From the NCBI RefSeq assembly GCF_008015755.1, contig NZ_SSGF01000001.1:1-64000 (forward strand): 64,000 bases of DNA, in the 5' to 3' direction. The notes under the pieces were generated by a model, which worked only from the letters and a program-made list of their open reading frames with translations, was not told the origin of the DNA and made no database searches. The translations under genes were made by a program, and so were the position numbers. The DNA is from Methylophilus sp. GTDB lineage: Bacteria > Pseudomonadota > Gammaproteobacteria > Burkholderiales > Methylophilaceae. Positions 50,088 through 61,100 of the stretch are shown here, piece by piece (within the stretch, counting starts at the first letter, position 1; each line of letters begins with the position of its first letter).

Positions 50088-51032
50088 ATGGCAGAAGAGC
50101 ATATTGCCCCGATTATTGTTAAAAAGATCAAAAAGGGTGGCGGTGGCCATCACGGCGGCGCCTGGAAGATTGCTTATGCTGACTTTGTGACAGCGATGAT
50201 GGCGTTTTTTCTGTTGATGTGGCTGTTAGGCTCGACCTCCAAAGCGCAAAAAGAGGGTATTGCTGAATACTTTCAAACACCGTTGCATGTGGTGTTGATG
50301 GGGCCGTCCATGGGCCAGAGTGATTCGGCGCTGAAAAATACCGGCGGTAAAGACATCACCAAAAAACAAGGCCAGGTCAAGCCGGTAGAGGGCGATCCGG
50401 GCAAACTTAAAACGGTCAAATTGGAAGACGTTAAAGAAGCCTTGAAACAGGCCGAAAAAGTCAAATTGGAAGCGCTCAAGGCCAAGATTGAGCAGGCCAT
50501 TGAAGATAACCCGACCTTGCAGCAATTTAAGTCTCAACTCAAGCTGGATATCACCAGCGAAGGCTTGCGCGTACAGATTATTGACGAGCAAAACCGGCCG
50601 ATGTTTGAAAATGCCAAGGCCGAGTTGCAGCCGTATGCCAAAACCATTTTGCGTGAGATCGGCAAAACACTCAACGGGGTGGATAACAAAATTAGTCTGT
50701 CCGGCCACACTGATGCCGCTGGCTACGCCAATGGTGACCACGGCTACAGCAACTGGGAGTTGTCTGCCGACCGGGCGAACGCCTCCAGGCGCGAGCTGAT
50801 TGCGGGCGGCATGGATGAAACCAAGCTGATGCGGGTGGTCGGTCTGGGCTCCGCCATCATGATGGATAAAGAAAATCCGTTTAATCCGATTAATCGCCGC
50901 ATCAGTTTAATTGTGATGAACAAGGAAACCGAAGAGGACTTACTCAAGGATAACGATCAGATTTCTGTCAGTGAGCATGACAAAACGCAAGTCGAAGCAT
51001 TGCAGAACAAGGCGGAGAAGCCTGCACCTTAA
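50088..51032 (+). CDS. motB: Flagellar stator protein MotB
   Basis: MotB anchors MotA to peptidoglycan and carries the proton-accepting aspartate. The 314-residue product has a basic Gly/His-rich N-terminus (IIVKKIKKGGGGHHGGAWK), one membrane helix with YADFVTAMMAFFLLMWLL, a linker, and an OmpA-type domain (LSGHTDAAGYANGDHGYSNWELSADRA). GGGAGAG precedes the ATG. Canonical and clearly different from motD. The CheZ-like gene follows 105 bases later. Confidence 0.95.
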   Translation: MAEEHIAPIIVKKIKKGGGGHHGGAWKIAYADFVTAMMAFFLLMWLLGSTSKAQKEGIAEYFQTPLHVVLMGPSMGQSDSALKNTGGKDITKKQGQVKPVEGDPGKLKTVKLEDVKEALKQAEKVKLEALKAKIEQAIEDNPTLQQFKSQLKLDITSEGLRVQIIDEQNRPMFENAKAELQPYAKTILREIGKTLNGVDNKISLSGHTDAAGYANGDHGYSNWELSADRANASRRELIAGGMDETKLMRVVGLGSAIMMDKENPFNPINRRISLIVMNKETEEDLLKDNDQISVSEHDKTQVEALQNKAEKPAP

Positions 51033-51137
51033 AACAGGGCAACGCAGGCGGAACCTTAATCATAAAAGAAATAAGTCATTTTTACATTGTTTATTTCTTG
51101 ATTGAAAAACCGGGGAATCAGGCAAGATAGGATCACT

Positions 51138-51680
51138 ATGAAAACATTGCCCATAGAAGAATTAAGAGAATTACTGGCTGCAGTCTCGCGTCACGGTGAC
51201 TGGCATTTGCTTGAGATCGAAACCGATTTGCAGCAAACCGCCTTTTTACTCAACGAAGCGATAGAAAAGCTCAGTGCCAGTTTTATGACGGTGTATGCCC
51301 AGCTGACAGACCAGCAGGCTGCTTTGCAGCTATTGGCAGAGGCGGGCAAATTGCAGCCGGAAGAAATGCAGCAGTTGCAGGTGTTTCAGGACAACATTGG
51401 CCAGGAGGTCAATAAAGTGGTCACAGGCATGCAGTTTCAGGACATGACTAACCAATTGTTGCAGCGCACCATCAACCGTGTGCATGGTTTAAAAGATTTG
51501 TTACATGAGCTGTCCAGTCATCAGTTTCCGATGGCTGCGGATGACGAGCATGAAGAAATCAGACGCTTCATCATGCAGCTAAACCAGAATTTTGATCAGG
51601 GTAGCCAGCACCTGACCGGCAATTTACGTAAGTCGGTCAATCAGCAGGATTTGGCAACCGGTGACATAGACTTATTTTAA
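51138..51680 (+). CDS. CheZ-like chemotaxis protein
   Basis: A 180-residue, almost entirely helical protein located directly before cheY. It contains FQDMTNQLLQR, which matches the CheZ phosphatase motif (QDLTGQ in E. coli; the Asp and Gln are Asp102 and Gln106 here). The C-terminus ends GDIDLF, resembling the short CheY-binding tails of CheZ. It is shorter than E. coli CheZ (214). The most likely role is removal of phosphate from CheY-P. The ATG at 51138, with AGGA upstream, is preferred over a TTG at 51102. Confidence 0.65.
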   Translation: MKTLPIEELRELLAAVSRHGDWHLLEIETDLQQTAFLLNEAIEKLSASFMTVYAQLTDQQAALQLLAEAGKLQPEEMQQLQVFQDNIGQEVNKVVTGMQFQDMTNQLLQRTINRVHGLKDLLHELSSHQFPMAADDEHEEIRRFIMQLNQNFDQGSQHLTGNLRKSVNQQDLATGDIDLF

Positions 51681-51723
51681 TACAGCGGCGTTTAACGAAA
51701 TTAGTGAAAAAGGCGAATCAAAC

Positions 51724-52092
51724 ATGGCGAAAACAATTTTAACAGTAGACGACTCAGGTTCATTGCGTCAGATGGTGGCTTTTAGTCTGAAAGCGGCTGG
51801 CTATGATGTCGTGCAGGCCGTCGATGGTCAAGACGGCCTCAATAAAGCCAAAGAGAAAACTGTTGATCTGGTACTGACCGATCAAAACATGCCGGTCATG
51901 GATGGCCTGACACTGATTACCAATTTGCGCACGCTCGCTTCCTATCAAAAAGTGCCTATTCTGATGTTGACCACTGAGTCTTCTGATGAGATGAAAGCAA
52001 AAGGCAAAGCGGCAGGCGCCAATGGCTGGTTAGTGAAGCCGTTTGATCCTAAACGCCTGATTGAAGTGGTTCAAAAAGTAATCGGTGCCTAA
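51724..52092 (+). CDS. cheY: Chemotaxis response regulator CheY
   Basis: CheY-P carries the signal from CheA to the flagellar switch. The 122-residue single receiver domain has acidic Asp9/Asp10, phospho-acceptor Asp53 in VLTDQNMP, Thr83/Thr84 and Lys105 in VKPF. It resembles the CheY type encoded next to cheA in many beta- and alphaproteobacteria. AAGGCGAA precedes the ATG. cheA follows after 30 bases. Confidence 0.93.
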   Translation: MAKTILTVDDSGSLRQMVAFSLKAAGYDVVQAVDGQDGLNKAKEKTVDLVLTDQNMPVMDGLTLITNLRTLASYQKVPILMLTTESSDEMKAKGKAAGANGWLVKPFDPKRLIEVVQKVIGA

Positions 52093-52122
52093 GCGCCCTT
52101 GGGTAAACGACTGGAGTAAACA

Positions 52123-54510
52123 ATGACAGTGGATATGAGCCAGTTTTATGAGGTGTTCTTTGACGAAGCCGAGGAGTTGTTAGCTGAGGCAGAGCATCTC
52201 TTGCTGAGTATCGATGTGGAATCGCCCGATGTTGAGCAGTTAAACGCTATTTTTAGAGCGGCACACTCGATTAAGGGCGGTGCTGCGACGTTTGGTTTTA
52301 TGGACATGACAGAAATCACGCATGTGCTGGAAAACCTGCTCGACAAAATCCGTAAAAACGAGATGGCGTTAACCACCGAGCATGTGGATGCGTTTTTGGC
52401 CGCCAAAGATGTGATCAAGATGCAGGTGGATGGCCACCGCCATGGTTCTGACGTCAATGCTGAGCAAGTGAGTGATGTCGCCATGATGCTTAAATCACTG
52501 TCAGAAGGCAAAATCGCCGAGCTTGCTGAGGCGGCACCAGCTGCCGTCGCTGAAACGGCGCCTAGTACCGCAGCGCCAACAGTGGCTATGGCAAAACCTG
52601 CGTTAACGATCACGGCCGACGAAAAAGCCAAGGGCATGACGCTGTATGACGTAGGTCTACCCACCGTCACTGAAAAAGACTTGGCTAACCTCAAAGATGA
52701 ATTGGCGTTGTTGGGCGAAGTTGCCGAATATCAACGCAGTGAAAATGTTTATGCCTTGCTGGTTAAAACGGACTCCAGTGCTGATGACATTGTGTCTATC
52801 TGTTCATTTATTGTGGACACTGATGCCCTGGTGATTCAAGTGGCAGGTGACACTGCCAGTGACGCGCCTACAGCAGCCGTGGAAACGGCACCTGCTGCCG
52901 CGCCAGTAGAAGCTGCGCCAGCTGCTGCAGAAGCAGATCTTGGTTATGGTTTCTTTAATGATGATCCGATCGTTACAACGGATGCTAAAGCTGATGATGG
53001 CAAAGTAAAAGTAGCTGAAGAAATGGGCTACGGCCTGTTCGCTAGCAATGGTGAAGAACAGCAGGAAGAGGGCTATGGTTTCTTTGCGCCGTTTAAGCCG
53101 CATCCAGATGCGCCTAAGGCGCAAATGATTGGCGATGATAATGCCGCCGCTGCCATGGCAAAAGCCAAGGCAGAAGCCGCTGCTACCCCTGTAGCTGCCG
53201 CACCGCAAGAAGAACGTCGTCAGCAACAAGGCCGTCGTGAAGGCGACAAGCCTGTTGCAGCCGCACAAAGTGCTGAAAGCACCTCTATTCGTGTCGGCAT
53301 TGAGAAAGTTGACCAGTTAATTAACCTGGTTGGCGAGTTGGTGATTACACAAGCCATGATTGAGCAGCGTGTGAATGCGCTTGACCCGGTCGATAACGAA
53401 GCCTTGATTAATAGTGTTAGCCAGCTAACCCGTAACACGCGTGACTTGCAAGAGTCTGTGATGTCGATTCGTATGATGCCAATGGACTTTGTGTTCTCGC
53501 GCTTTCCACGCATGGTGCGTGACCTGGCGGGCAAGTTGGGCAAGAAAGTTGAATTTGTCACCAGCGGTGCAACCACTGAACTGGATAAGAGTTTGATTGA
53601 ACGGATTGTCGATCCATTGACGCACCTGGTGCGTAACAGTGTGGACCACGGCATTGAAAAACCGGAAGTCCGCCGCGAGATGGGCAAACCAGAGAGTGGT
53701 ACGTTAACCCTGTCTGCAGCGCACAAAGGCGGCAGTATTGTGATTGAAGTGACCGATGATGGTGGCGGCTTGAACCGCGACCGGATTCTGGCTAAAGCAG
53801 CTTCAAACGGCTTGCCTGTCAATGAAAGCATGACAGATAACGAAGTGTTTAGTCTGATCTTTGCCCCAGGCTTCTCCACCGCAGAAGTGGTGACTGATGT
53901 GTCTGGCCGTGGTGTCGGCATGGACGTGGTGAAACGGAATATTACCTCCATGGGCGGTCATATTGAGATTCGCTCCGCGCTTGGCTATGGCACCACCATT
54001 TCGATTTCATTGCCACTCACGCTAGCAATTCTGGACGGTATGTCTGTGTCCCTAGGCAAGAGTGTGTATGTGGTGCCTTTGAACCTGATTGTGGAAACAT
54101 TGCAGCCACGTGCCGAAGACCTGAAAACAGTCACTGGCGAGGGCCTGATGGTGCATGTGCGTGGTGAATATTTACCGATTATCGCCTTGCATGCCTTGTT
54201 TAATCATCCGACCCAGATCACCACCCCGACGGACGGTGTGTTATTGATCCTCGAAGCCGATGGCAAGAAATCTGCCTTGTTTGTCGACCGTTTAGTGGGC
54301 CAGCAGCAAGTAGTGATTAAGAGCCTGGAAACCAACTTCAAGCGTATTCCTGGCGTCTCTGGCGCCACCATTATGGGCGACGGGTCGGTGGCATTGATTC
54401 TGGATGTGCCCGCCATTATCCAAATGGGGCAAACCACAAATTATGTGACGGGTGGCATGGCATTTTCCAACCAGAACTATTTAACTTCACAAAATACCAT
54501 CAATGCATAA
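52123..54510 (+). CDS. cheA: Chemotaxis histidine kinase CheA
   Basis: CheA phosphorylates CheY (and CheB) in response to receptor state. The 795-residue product has an HPt domain with His48 in AAHSIKGGA, a P2-like region (about 165-250), a long Ala-rich linker carrying GYGFF (274-278), GYGLF (302-306) and GYGFF (317-321), a dimerisation domain from about 386, the ATPase domain (HLVRNSVDHGIE near 501, DDGGGL, GRGVGMDVV) and a C-terminal CheW-like domain. All catalytic boxes are intact. It is part of the cheZ-like/cheY/cheA/cheW run. Confidence 0.95.
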   Translation: MTVDMSQFYEVFFDEAEELLAEAEHLLLSIDVESPDVEQLNAIFRAAHSIKGGAATFGFMDMTEITHVLENLLDKIRKNEMALTTEHVDAFLAAKDVIKMQVDGHRHGSDVNAEQVSDVAMMLKSLSEGKIAELAEAAPAAVAETAPSTAAPTVAMAKPALTITADEKAKGMTLYDVGLPTVTEKDLANLKDELALLGEVAEYQRSENVYALLVKTDSSADDIVSICSFIVDTDALVIQVAGDTASDAPTAAVETAPAAAPVEAAPAAAEADLGYGFFNDDPIVTTDAKADDGKVKVAEEMGYGLFASNGEEQQEEGYGFFAPFKPHPDAPKAQMIGDDNAAAAMAKAKAEAAATPVAAAPQEERRQQQGRREGDKPVAAAQSAESTSIRVGIEKVDQLINLVGELVITQAMIEQRVNALDPVDNEALINSVSQLTRNTRDLQESVMSIRMMPMDFVFSRFPRMVRDLAGKLGKKVEFVTSGATTELDKSLIERIVDPLTHLVRNSVDHGIEKPEVRREMGKPESGTLTLSAAHKGGSIVIEVTDDGGGLNRDRILAKAASNGLPVNESMTDNEVFSLIFAPGFSTAEVVTDVSGRGVGMDVVKRNITSMGGHIEIRSALGYGTTISISLPLTLAILDGMSVSLGKSVYVVPLNLIVETLQPRAEDLKTVTGEGLMVHVRGEYLPIIALHALFNHPTQITTPTDGVLLILEADGKKSALFVDRLVGQQQVVIKSLETNFKRIPGVSGATIMGDGSVALILDVPAIIQMGQTTNYVTGGMAFSNQNYLTSQNTINA

Positions 54511-54522
54511 GGAGCACATGCA

Positions 54523-55038
54523 ATGAGCACAAGTACAGAAATGAGCAACTCCTCAAGCGGCAACGCAGGCAACGGCCTGAAAACAGCCGCCGGTGAATAC
54601 CTGACCTTTGTTTTGGGCAGCGAACAATACGGCATCGAGATTCTCAAGGTGCAGGAAATTCGCGGTTACGACGCGGTGACCCAAATCGCTAACATGCCGT
54701 CCTTTATTAAAGGCGTGATTAACCTGCGCGGCAAGATCGTGCCGATTGTTGATCTGCGCATCAAGTTTAATCTGGGCAAGGTGGAATACAACGAATTCAC
54801 CGTGGTGATTATTCTCAACCTCAACGGCCGCATCGTCGGCATTGTGGTCGATGGCGTGTCTGATGTGCGTGAGTTGCGTGAAGAACATTTGCGCGAAGTG
54901 CCCTCACTGGTGACGCGCATTGACACCAAATATATCGTCGGCCTGGCCACCATTGAGCAAGAAATGCTGATCCTGGTAGACATTGATAAGTTGATGACCA
55001 GCGATGAGATGCAGTTGATGGAAGCAGCAGTACATTAA
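54523..55038 (+). CDS. cheW: Chemotaxis coupling protein CheW
   Basis: CheW links receptors to CheA. The 171-residue product has the family segments [35 protein letters not shown] and VDGVSDV. AAGGAGC precedes the ATG, and the gene starts 12 bases after the cheA stop, so it is in the same operon. The N-terminal 25 residues are Ser/Asn/Gly-rich and probably flexible. Confidence 0.95.
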   Translation: MSTSTEMSNSSSGNAGNGLKTAAGEYLTFVLGSEQYGIEILKVQEIRGYDAVTQIANMPSFIKGVINLRGKIVPIVDLRIKFNLGKVEYNEFTVVIILNLNGRIVGIVVDGVSDVRELREEHLREVPSLVTRIDTKYIVGLATIEQEMLILVDIDKLMTSDEMQLMEAAVH

Positions 55039-55130
55039 TTAATTAAACAAAACTATAAAAACGTGCACAACAGCAATCAACATAAGCACGATGACTCTTA
55101 CATAGAGATACTTTTTCAAGGATAAACATT

Positions 55131-57752
55131 ATGTTTTCTACCATCGTGAACAAGCTGGCGGCAGGGACTCGGGATTATAGGAACACTCTAGATCAAGTAG
55201 CGGAATTTAGCGCACTGAAGACTGAGATCAGCAAAGCTAGAGCCATTATTGAGCTGAGCGCCAAGGGTGATATCAGCCACGTTAATGACAACTTGTGTGC
55301 CTCATTAGGCTACAGTGCCAAGGAGTTGCTTGGTCAACACCATCGCACGTTATTGGCGCGCGAAGAGGCGGCTAAGCCGGACTACGAGCAGTTCTGGAAT
55401 GCCTTGCAAGGCGGCAAGTCACAAGTGGGCAGCTTTAAGCTGATCAACAAAGAGGGCGCAGAGACTTGGTTTCAGGGCTATTACGCGCCTGTAATGCAAG
55501 GTGCGCAGTTGCGCAAAGTGGTGGCTTATCTGACCGATATTACGGCAGATAAAAAGCGTAATCTGACGCTGCAAGAAGAAGAAAATGCTTTAAACCAATC
55601 GTTTGGTGTGATGGAGTGTGATCTGCAAGGCCATATTCTGACTTGCAACGAGGTGTTCCTGAAACCACTGGGGTATCAACACAGCGAAGTGGTTGGCAAG
55701 CATATTTCGATGTTTTTAAAAGAAAATACGGCGCAAAGTGCTGAATACAAGCAACTTTGGCAGAAGTTGAGTAAAGGCGAGAATGCCAAGCTGGAAATCT
55801 GCCGCGTGGCTAAAAACGGCAGTGAGTTCTGGTTTAGCACCAGTTACGTGCCTATTATGGGCGCGGATGGCACGGTCTCCAAAGTCAAAGTCTATTCATA
55901 TTGCATCACTGAAGAAAAACAAAAACAACTTAACTTTCAAGGTCAAGTCGCGGCGATTAATCTATCACAAGCGGTCACTGAGTTCGATATCCACGGCAAT
56001 GTGTTGGCCGCGAATCAGAATTTTTTGGCATTAACCGGGTACACCCTGGATGAAGTACTAGGCAAGCATCACAGTATGTTTGTGAGTGCGCGTTATAAGG
56101 CCAGCCAGGAATACAAGGACTTTTGGGCCAAATTAAGCCGCGGTGAGGCCGATGTCGGCGTCTATCACCGCTATGGCAAACAGGGTAAAGATATTTACCT
56201 GCAAGCGTCTTACAACCCTATCTTGGGCTTGGACGGCAAGCCGGTCAAAGTGGTGAAATTCGCTACAGATATTACTCCAGCGGTATTGGCTGATCAGGCG
56301 CAAAAGGCCAAGGCGCGCGAAGCGACCATGATTAAAAACGCACTCGATGCCTCCTCTAATAGCTTGATGATGGCGGACAAAGACGGGTTTATTACTTATA
56401 TGAACCCGGCAGCACTCGATTTGATGCGCGAATCCAGCAAAACATTCAAACAGTTGTTCCCGCACTTTGATGCTGAAAAACTGATCGGCCAGAACTATGA
56501 TGTGTTTCATAAAAACCCATCGCACCAACGCAATTTGCTTGGTGGCCTGACCGGTAAACACCAAACTGAAATTGGCGTGGGCGATATGTTCTTCCGCTTG
56601 ACGGCTAACCCGATTTTTGAGAGCGATGGCGAAAGACTGGGCACCGTGATTGAGTGGGTAGATCAAACCCAAGAAAAACGTGTTGAAAACCAGATCAGCC
56701 AGGCCTTGAAATTGGCCGTCGAAGGTGACGTGACTTTCCGATTGGACACCTCGATTGCCAAAGGCACCGCGGTTGAGACCATGAATTCGATCAACCAATT
56801 GCTGGATATCATGAATGATATTCTGGTGAATGTGCGCGAAGCCGGTGAGACGATTAACACGGCAGCACACGAGATTTCCAGTGGTAACAACGATTTGTCA
56901 AGCCGCACGGAGCAACAGGCTTCTAATCTGGAAGAAACCGCGTCCAGCATGGAGCAACTGGCCTCAACCGTGAAACAAAACGCTGAAAATGCACGTCAGG
57001 CCAATCAAATGGCTGAAGCGGCATCGCAAGTGGCGATTCGTGGTGGTGAGGTGGTCGGTAATGTGGTGACAACCATGAGCGCCATTAATGAAAGTGCCCG
57101 CAAAATTGAAGACATTATTTCTGTGATTGACGGCATTGCCTTCCAGACCAATATTCTGGCCTTGAACGCGGCGGTAGAAGCGGCGCGTGCTGGCGAGCAG
57201 GGTAGAGGTTTTGCGGTGGTGGCAGGTGAAGTGCGTAACCTGGCACAACGTTCAGCCAGTGCTGCGAAAGAGATTAAAGAGTTGATTACCGACTCTGTAA
57301 ATAAAACAGCTGACGGTACCAAACTGGTGGAAACCGCCGGTGAAACCATGCATGAAGTGGTGACTTCGGTCCAACGTGTCACCGATATCATGAGCGAAAT
57401 TACGGCGGCTTCTGCCGAGCAAAGCTCAGGCATTAATCAGGTCAACGATGCGGTGAACCATATGGATGAAGTCACCCAGCAAAATGCGGCCCTGGTCGAA
57501 GAAGCGGCAGCCGCTGCTGAATCACTGGTAGAGCAGGCGTCTAACCTGATGGATACGGTCAACAGATTTAAAGTGAGTGGCGGCCCTACGCAAGCTAAAC
57601 GCGCTGCACCAGCCCGAGTTGCGGTTGCCAGCCGTCCGGCAGCCCCTGTCAGCAAACCTAAACCAGCCGCCGCACAGAGTCATGCAAACAGTTATCAGCC
57701 AGCCAAGTCCGCCAAAACCGGTACGGATGATACCGAGTGGGAAGAGTTTTAA
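55131..57752 (+). CDS. Soluble multi-PAS chemoreceptor
   Basis: An 873-residue methyl-accepting chemotaxis protein with no membrane helix, so probably cytoplasmic. It has three similar PAS domains (about 30-140, 150-262, 275-388; each with a W/Y-rich core and a GNGSEFWF-like turn), a fourth PAS-like domain (about 400-520), a HAMP-like segment (EGDVTFRLD near 530), and the signalling hairpin with tip [16 protein letters not shown] near 668. It ends in a Pro/Ala-rich linker and WEEF, which resembles the CheR/CheB-tethering tail. It lies 92 bases after cheW. The likely signals are redox or small ligands. Confidence 0.93.
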   Translation: MFSTIVNKLAAGTRDYRNTLDQVAEFSALKTEISKARAIIELSAKGDISHVNDNLCASLGYSAKELLGQHHRTLLAREEAAKPDYEQFWNALQGGKSQVGSFKLINKEGAETWFQGYYAPVMQGAQLRKVVAYLTDITADKKRNLTLQEEENALNQSFGVMECDLQGHILTCNEVFLKPLGYQHSEVVGKHISMFLKENTAQSAEYKQLWQKLSKGENAKLEICRVAKNGSEFWFSTSYVPIMGADGTVSKVKVYSYCITEEKQKQLNFQGQVAAINLSQAVTEFDIHGNVLAANQNFLALTGYTLDEVLGKHHSMFVSARYKASQEYKDFWAKLSRGEADVGVYHRYGKQGKDIYLQASYNPILGLDGKPVKVVKFATDITPAVLADQAQKAKAREATMIKNALDASSNSLMMADKDGFITYMNPAALDLMRESSKTFKQLFPHFDAEKLIGQNYDVFHKNPSHQRNLLGGLTGKHQTEIGVGDMFFRLTANPIFESDGERLGTVIEWVDQTQEKRVENQISQALKLAVEGDVTFRLDTSIAKGTAVETMNSINQLLDIMNDILVNVREAGETINTAAHEISSGNNDLSSRTEQQASNLEETASSMEQLASTVKQNAENARQANQMAEAASQVAIRGGEVVGNVVTTMSAINESARKIEDIISVIDGIAFQTNILALNAAVEAARAGEQGRGFAVVAGEVRNLAQRSASAAKEIKELITDSVNKTADGTKLVETAGETMHEVVTSVQRVTDIMSEITAASAEQSSGINQVNDAVNHMDEVTQQNAALVEEAAAAAESLVEQASNLMDTVNRFKVSGGPTQAKRAAPARVAVASRPAAPVSKPKPAAAQSHANSYQPAKSAKTGTDDTEWEEF

Positions 57753-57802
57753 CCGAATGATGTGATTAACCTGTCTGCTTGTTTCTGTGAGAGGAAAAGC
57801 CC

Positions 57803-57889
57803 ATGACAAATGTCTTTCTGAAAGTGGTAAGTGCCCTGGTTGAAGGCTTTTTGTTGTGGGCATCGGCAGTGATTGGTTATCCCTTATAA
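57803..57889 (+). CDS. Possible 28-aa hydrophobic peptide
   Basis: A short frame encodes 28 residues, mostly hydrophobic, with a helix-like stretch from about residue 9 to 26. GAGAGGA lies eight bases ahead of the ATG, a strong ribosome site. It lies 50 bases after the receptor stop and before the terminator, so it would be the last gene of the cheW/receptor transcript. No known family is recognised. It may be a small membrane peptide or a chance frame; the ribosome site is the main support. Confidence 0.4.
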   Translation: MTNVFLKVVSALVEGFLLWASAVIGYPL

Positions 57890-57954
57890 CGGATATTTTT
57901 TAATAAAGGGTGTCTTTCGCGATGAACCATGATGCCCATGCAGTCCCATTTACA

Positions 57955-57977
57955 AACCGACGAAAGTCGGTTTTTTT
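57955..57977 (+). terminator. Terminator of the cheY-cheW-receptor unit
   Basis: AACCGAC (57955-57961), a GAAA tetraloop and GTCGGTT (57966-57972) followed by a T-tract. The GAAA loop and the T-run make this a textbook intrinsic terminator. Confidence 0.9.
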
Positions 57978-58116
57978 ATGTCTGCTGTAACCATGAATAG
58001 GACCGTGATTTCCTGTTTTATTCCGACATATCGTTTGAACTGTTTTTGACATAATCAGAGGGTGAAAAAGTAATGTTTGTATCAATATTGTTAGCTGTAA
58101 TTTAATTTAGGAATCC

Positions 58117-61100
58117 ATGATGACAATTGCAAAACGCATGTATCTTTTGATTGCCACTTGCGCGTTAGCGATGGTGGTTCTGATCGGGGTCACTTTAAAC
58201 GAAATCGTTAAAGTCTATGACACGACCAATCAAGCCAACGTGAATACTATCCCCAGTATTCTTGAACTGTCCAAAGCGCAAAACTACTATCAAAAATTGC
58301 GCCTGAATGTGTTGCGCCACGTCAGTGCGACCACGCCGGCCGAGAAAGAAAAATTGGCTGGTCAAATTCAGGACCGTAAAGCGGTTGTTGAAGAAGCGCT
58401 GACGCATTATCAGGGGTTGGTTTCTGGTACACAAGACCAGGCATTACTTTCAGCTGAAAAAGAACTGCTGAACCGCTATTTTGTGCAAATGGCTGATGTG
58501 TTGCGTTTGTCAGATATCGGCGCCCCAGAAGCGACGGACGCTTTAAAACAAGCAGACAAGCTGGCACTTGAAGTGGCTGACAAAATGGATGAGCATATGC
58601 TGTTCAACCAGAAAACCAGCTTGGAGATGGCCGCCAACGCCGCCAGCATCAAACAGCTTGCTGTGTGGCAGTCGTGTGGCATTGCTTTGCTGTGCCTGGC
58701 TGTGATCGTGGCTTTCGGTATGCTCATTACTAAACGTTTACGTGCACAACTTGGCGTTGAGCCAGCAGATCTGGCGCAGATTGCGCACAATCTGGTAGAG
58801 GGGAACCTGAACCAGAAAATTGCTTTGGCCGATAACGATAAATCCAGCGTTGCCTACTCTATTGTCAGTCTGCAACGCACGCTGGATGGCTTGGTACAAT
58901 CACTGAATTACGTCAGCCAACAGCATGACGAAGGCGATATTGACTGCCACGTGGACCAAGCGCGCTTTAAAGGCGGTTACTCTGACATGGCGGCAGGCAT
59001 CAATAAAATGGTGGCTGGCCACATTGCGATGAACCGCAGTGCAATTGAGGTGGTAAAAGCGTTTGGCGAAGGTAATCTGGATGTCCCACTGCAGAAATTC
59101 CCAGGCAAAAAAGCCTTTGTGAATGAAGCGATCGAACAAGTCAGAACCAATATCAAGGCCTTGGTCGCCGATGTGGATGCCTTGGCGCATGGTGCAGTTG
59201 AGGGCAATTTGTCTGCACGTGCGGATGCCAGCAAGTACCATGGTGATTTCCGCACCATTGTGCAAGGCATGAATAACACGTTGGACGCGCTGATTACGCC
59301 ACTAAACATGACCGCCCGTTATATTGCCGATATCTCAAAAGGCGAGATTCCAGCCAAAATCAGTGAACACTACAATGGTGACTTCAATACCATTAAAAAC
59401 AACCTGAATCAGTGTATCGATGCGATTAATACACTGATTTCAGAAATGACACACATGAGTTCCGAGCACGATATTGGTGAAATCGACGTGCGCATTAACG
59501 CGGCTAAGTTCGAGGGTGCCTACCGTGTGATGGCTGAAGGTGTGAATGACATGGTTGAAGAACATATCAATACCAAGAAAAAAGCGATTGCTTGTGTGAG
59601 TGGCTTGGGTGAAGGTAATTTTGATATGCCTTTAGAGCAGTTCCCACGCAAGAAAGCCTTTATTAACGTCGCTATTGAGCAGATTCGTAGCAACCTCAAG
59701 GCCTTGAACGACGATACCTTGATGCTGGCGGATGCTGCAAAAGAAGGTCGTATTACTGTTCGCGCTGATGCCAGCCGCCATCCGGGTGGTTTCAGCGATA
59801 TCATCCAGGGCATTAACAATACGCTGGATCTGATTGTCGAACCGATTATGGCGGTGTCAGAAGCGGTTGAAACGATTACCACGGCCGCGAATGAAATCTC
59901 CAGCGGTAACTCTGACTTGTCTGCGCGTACCGAGCAACAGGCCTCTAGCCTGGAGCAAACTGCAGCAAGCATGGAAGAGTTAGCCTCTACAGTGAAACAG
60001 AACGCTGAGAACGCCAAACAGGCGAATCAGTTGGCCTTGACAGCTTCTGGTGTAGCGGTGAAAGGGGGCGAAGTGGTGAATGAAGTGGTGGCCACCATGA
60101 GTGCCATTAACGAAAGTGCGAAAAAGATTGAAGACATTATTTCTGTCATCGATGGCATTGCCTTCCAGACCAACATTCTGGCCTTGAACGCGGCGGTAGA
60201 GGCGGCGCGTGCAGGAGAGCAGGGCAGAGGCTTTGCGGTGGTAGCGGGTGAAGTGCGCAACTTGGCACAACGCTCAGCCAGTGCAGCGAAAGAGATTAAA
60301 GAGCTGATTACTGACTCTGTGAATAAAACCACAGAAGGCACCAAGCTGGTCGAAAACGCGGGTAACACCATGGAAGAAGTGGTTTCCTCCGTGCAGCGCG
60401 TGGCAGACATCATCAGTGAGATCTCAGCTGCGTCTACTGAGCAGACCACCGGCATTGACCAGGTGAACCAGGCCGTGACCAGCATGGATGAAACCACGCA
60501 ACAAAACGCGGCCTTGGTGGAAGAGGCAGCAGCAGCAGCTGAGTCCTTGGTCGACCAAGCCAATCAACTGACTGCCGCGATCAGTCAGTTTAAACTGGAA
60601 GGCCGTGTGGCAAGTGGACATTCAAGAAGCAGCGCCCAGCATTACCAGGCACCGGCCAGACCAGTGACGCGTTTTCCCGGTACCCAGGGAGGAGCCGTCA
60701 CAAAAAAGTTCTCTTTGGATGAGGCCAGCAAAGCGCATGACCACTGGAAAGCACGCCTGGTTGATTATATGAACGGGCGGCACAAAGAGACTATCAATCA
60801 TGCTGATGCAGCCAGTGACCATAAATGCGACCTGGGTAAGTGGATATATGGCGAAGGCAAGCAGCATAGCCATCGCAAGGAATACAGAGACTTGAAAGAT
60901 GCGCACGCCCATTTTCACCAGAGTGTCGGTGAGATTGTCGAGTCGGTGGCGGCGAAAAATCTCGATAAAGCCAAGTTCTTGCTAGGCGGTGATTTCTCCA
61001 GACGATCGAAAGAGACGCATGCTGCGATTAATCAATTATCCAGAGTTTTATCAGGTGGTGGCCATGCCCCGCCTGCAGCGAGACCTGCCATGACCAGTAC

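Noticed and set aside
53220-53951. 243-codon minus-strand frame inside cheA
   Set aside because: Ser/Arg/Thr-rich shadow frame over the conserved kinase domain; no ribosome site.
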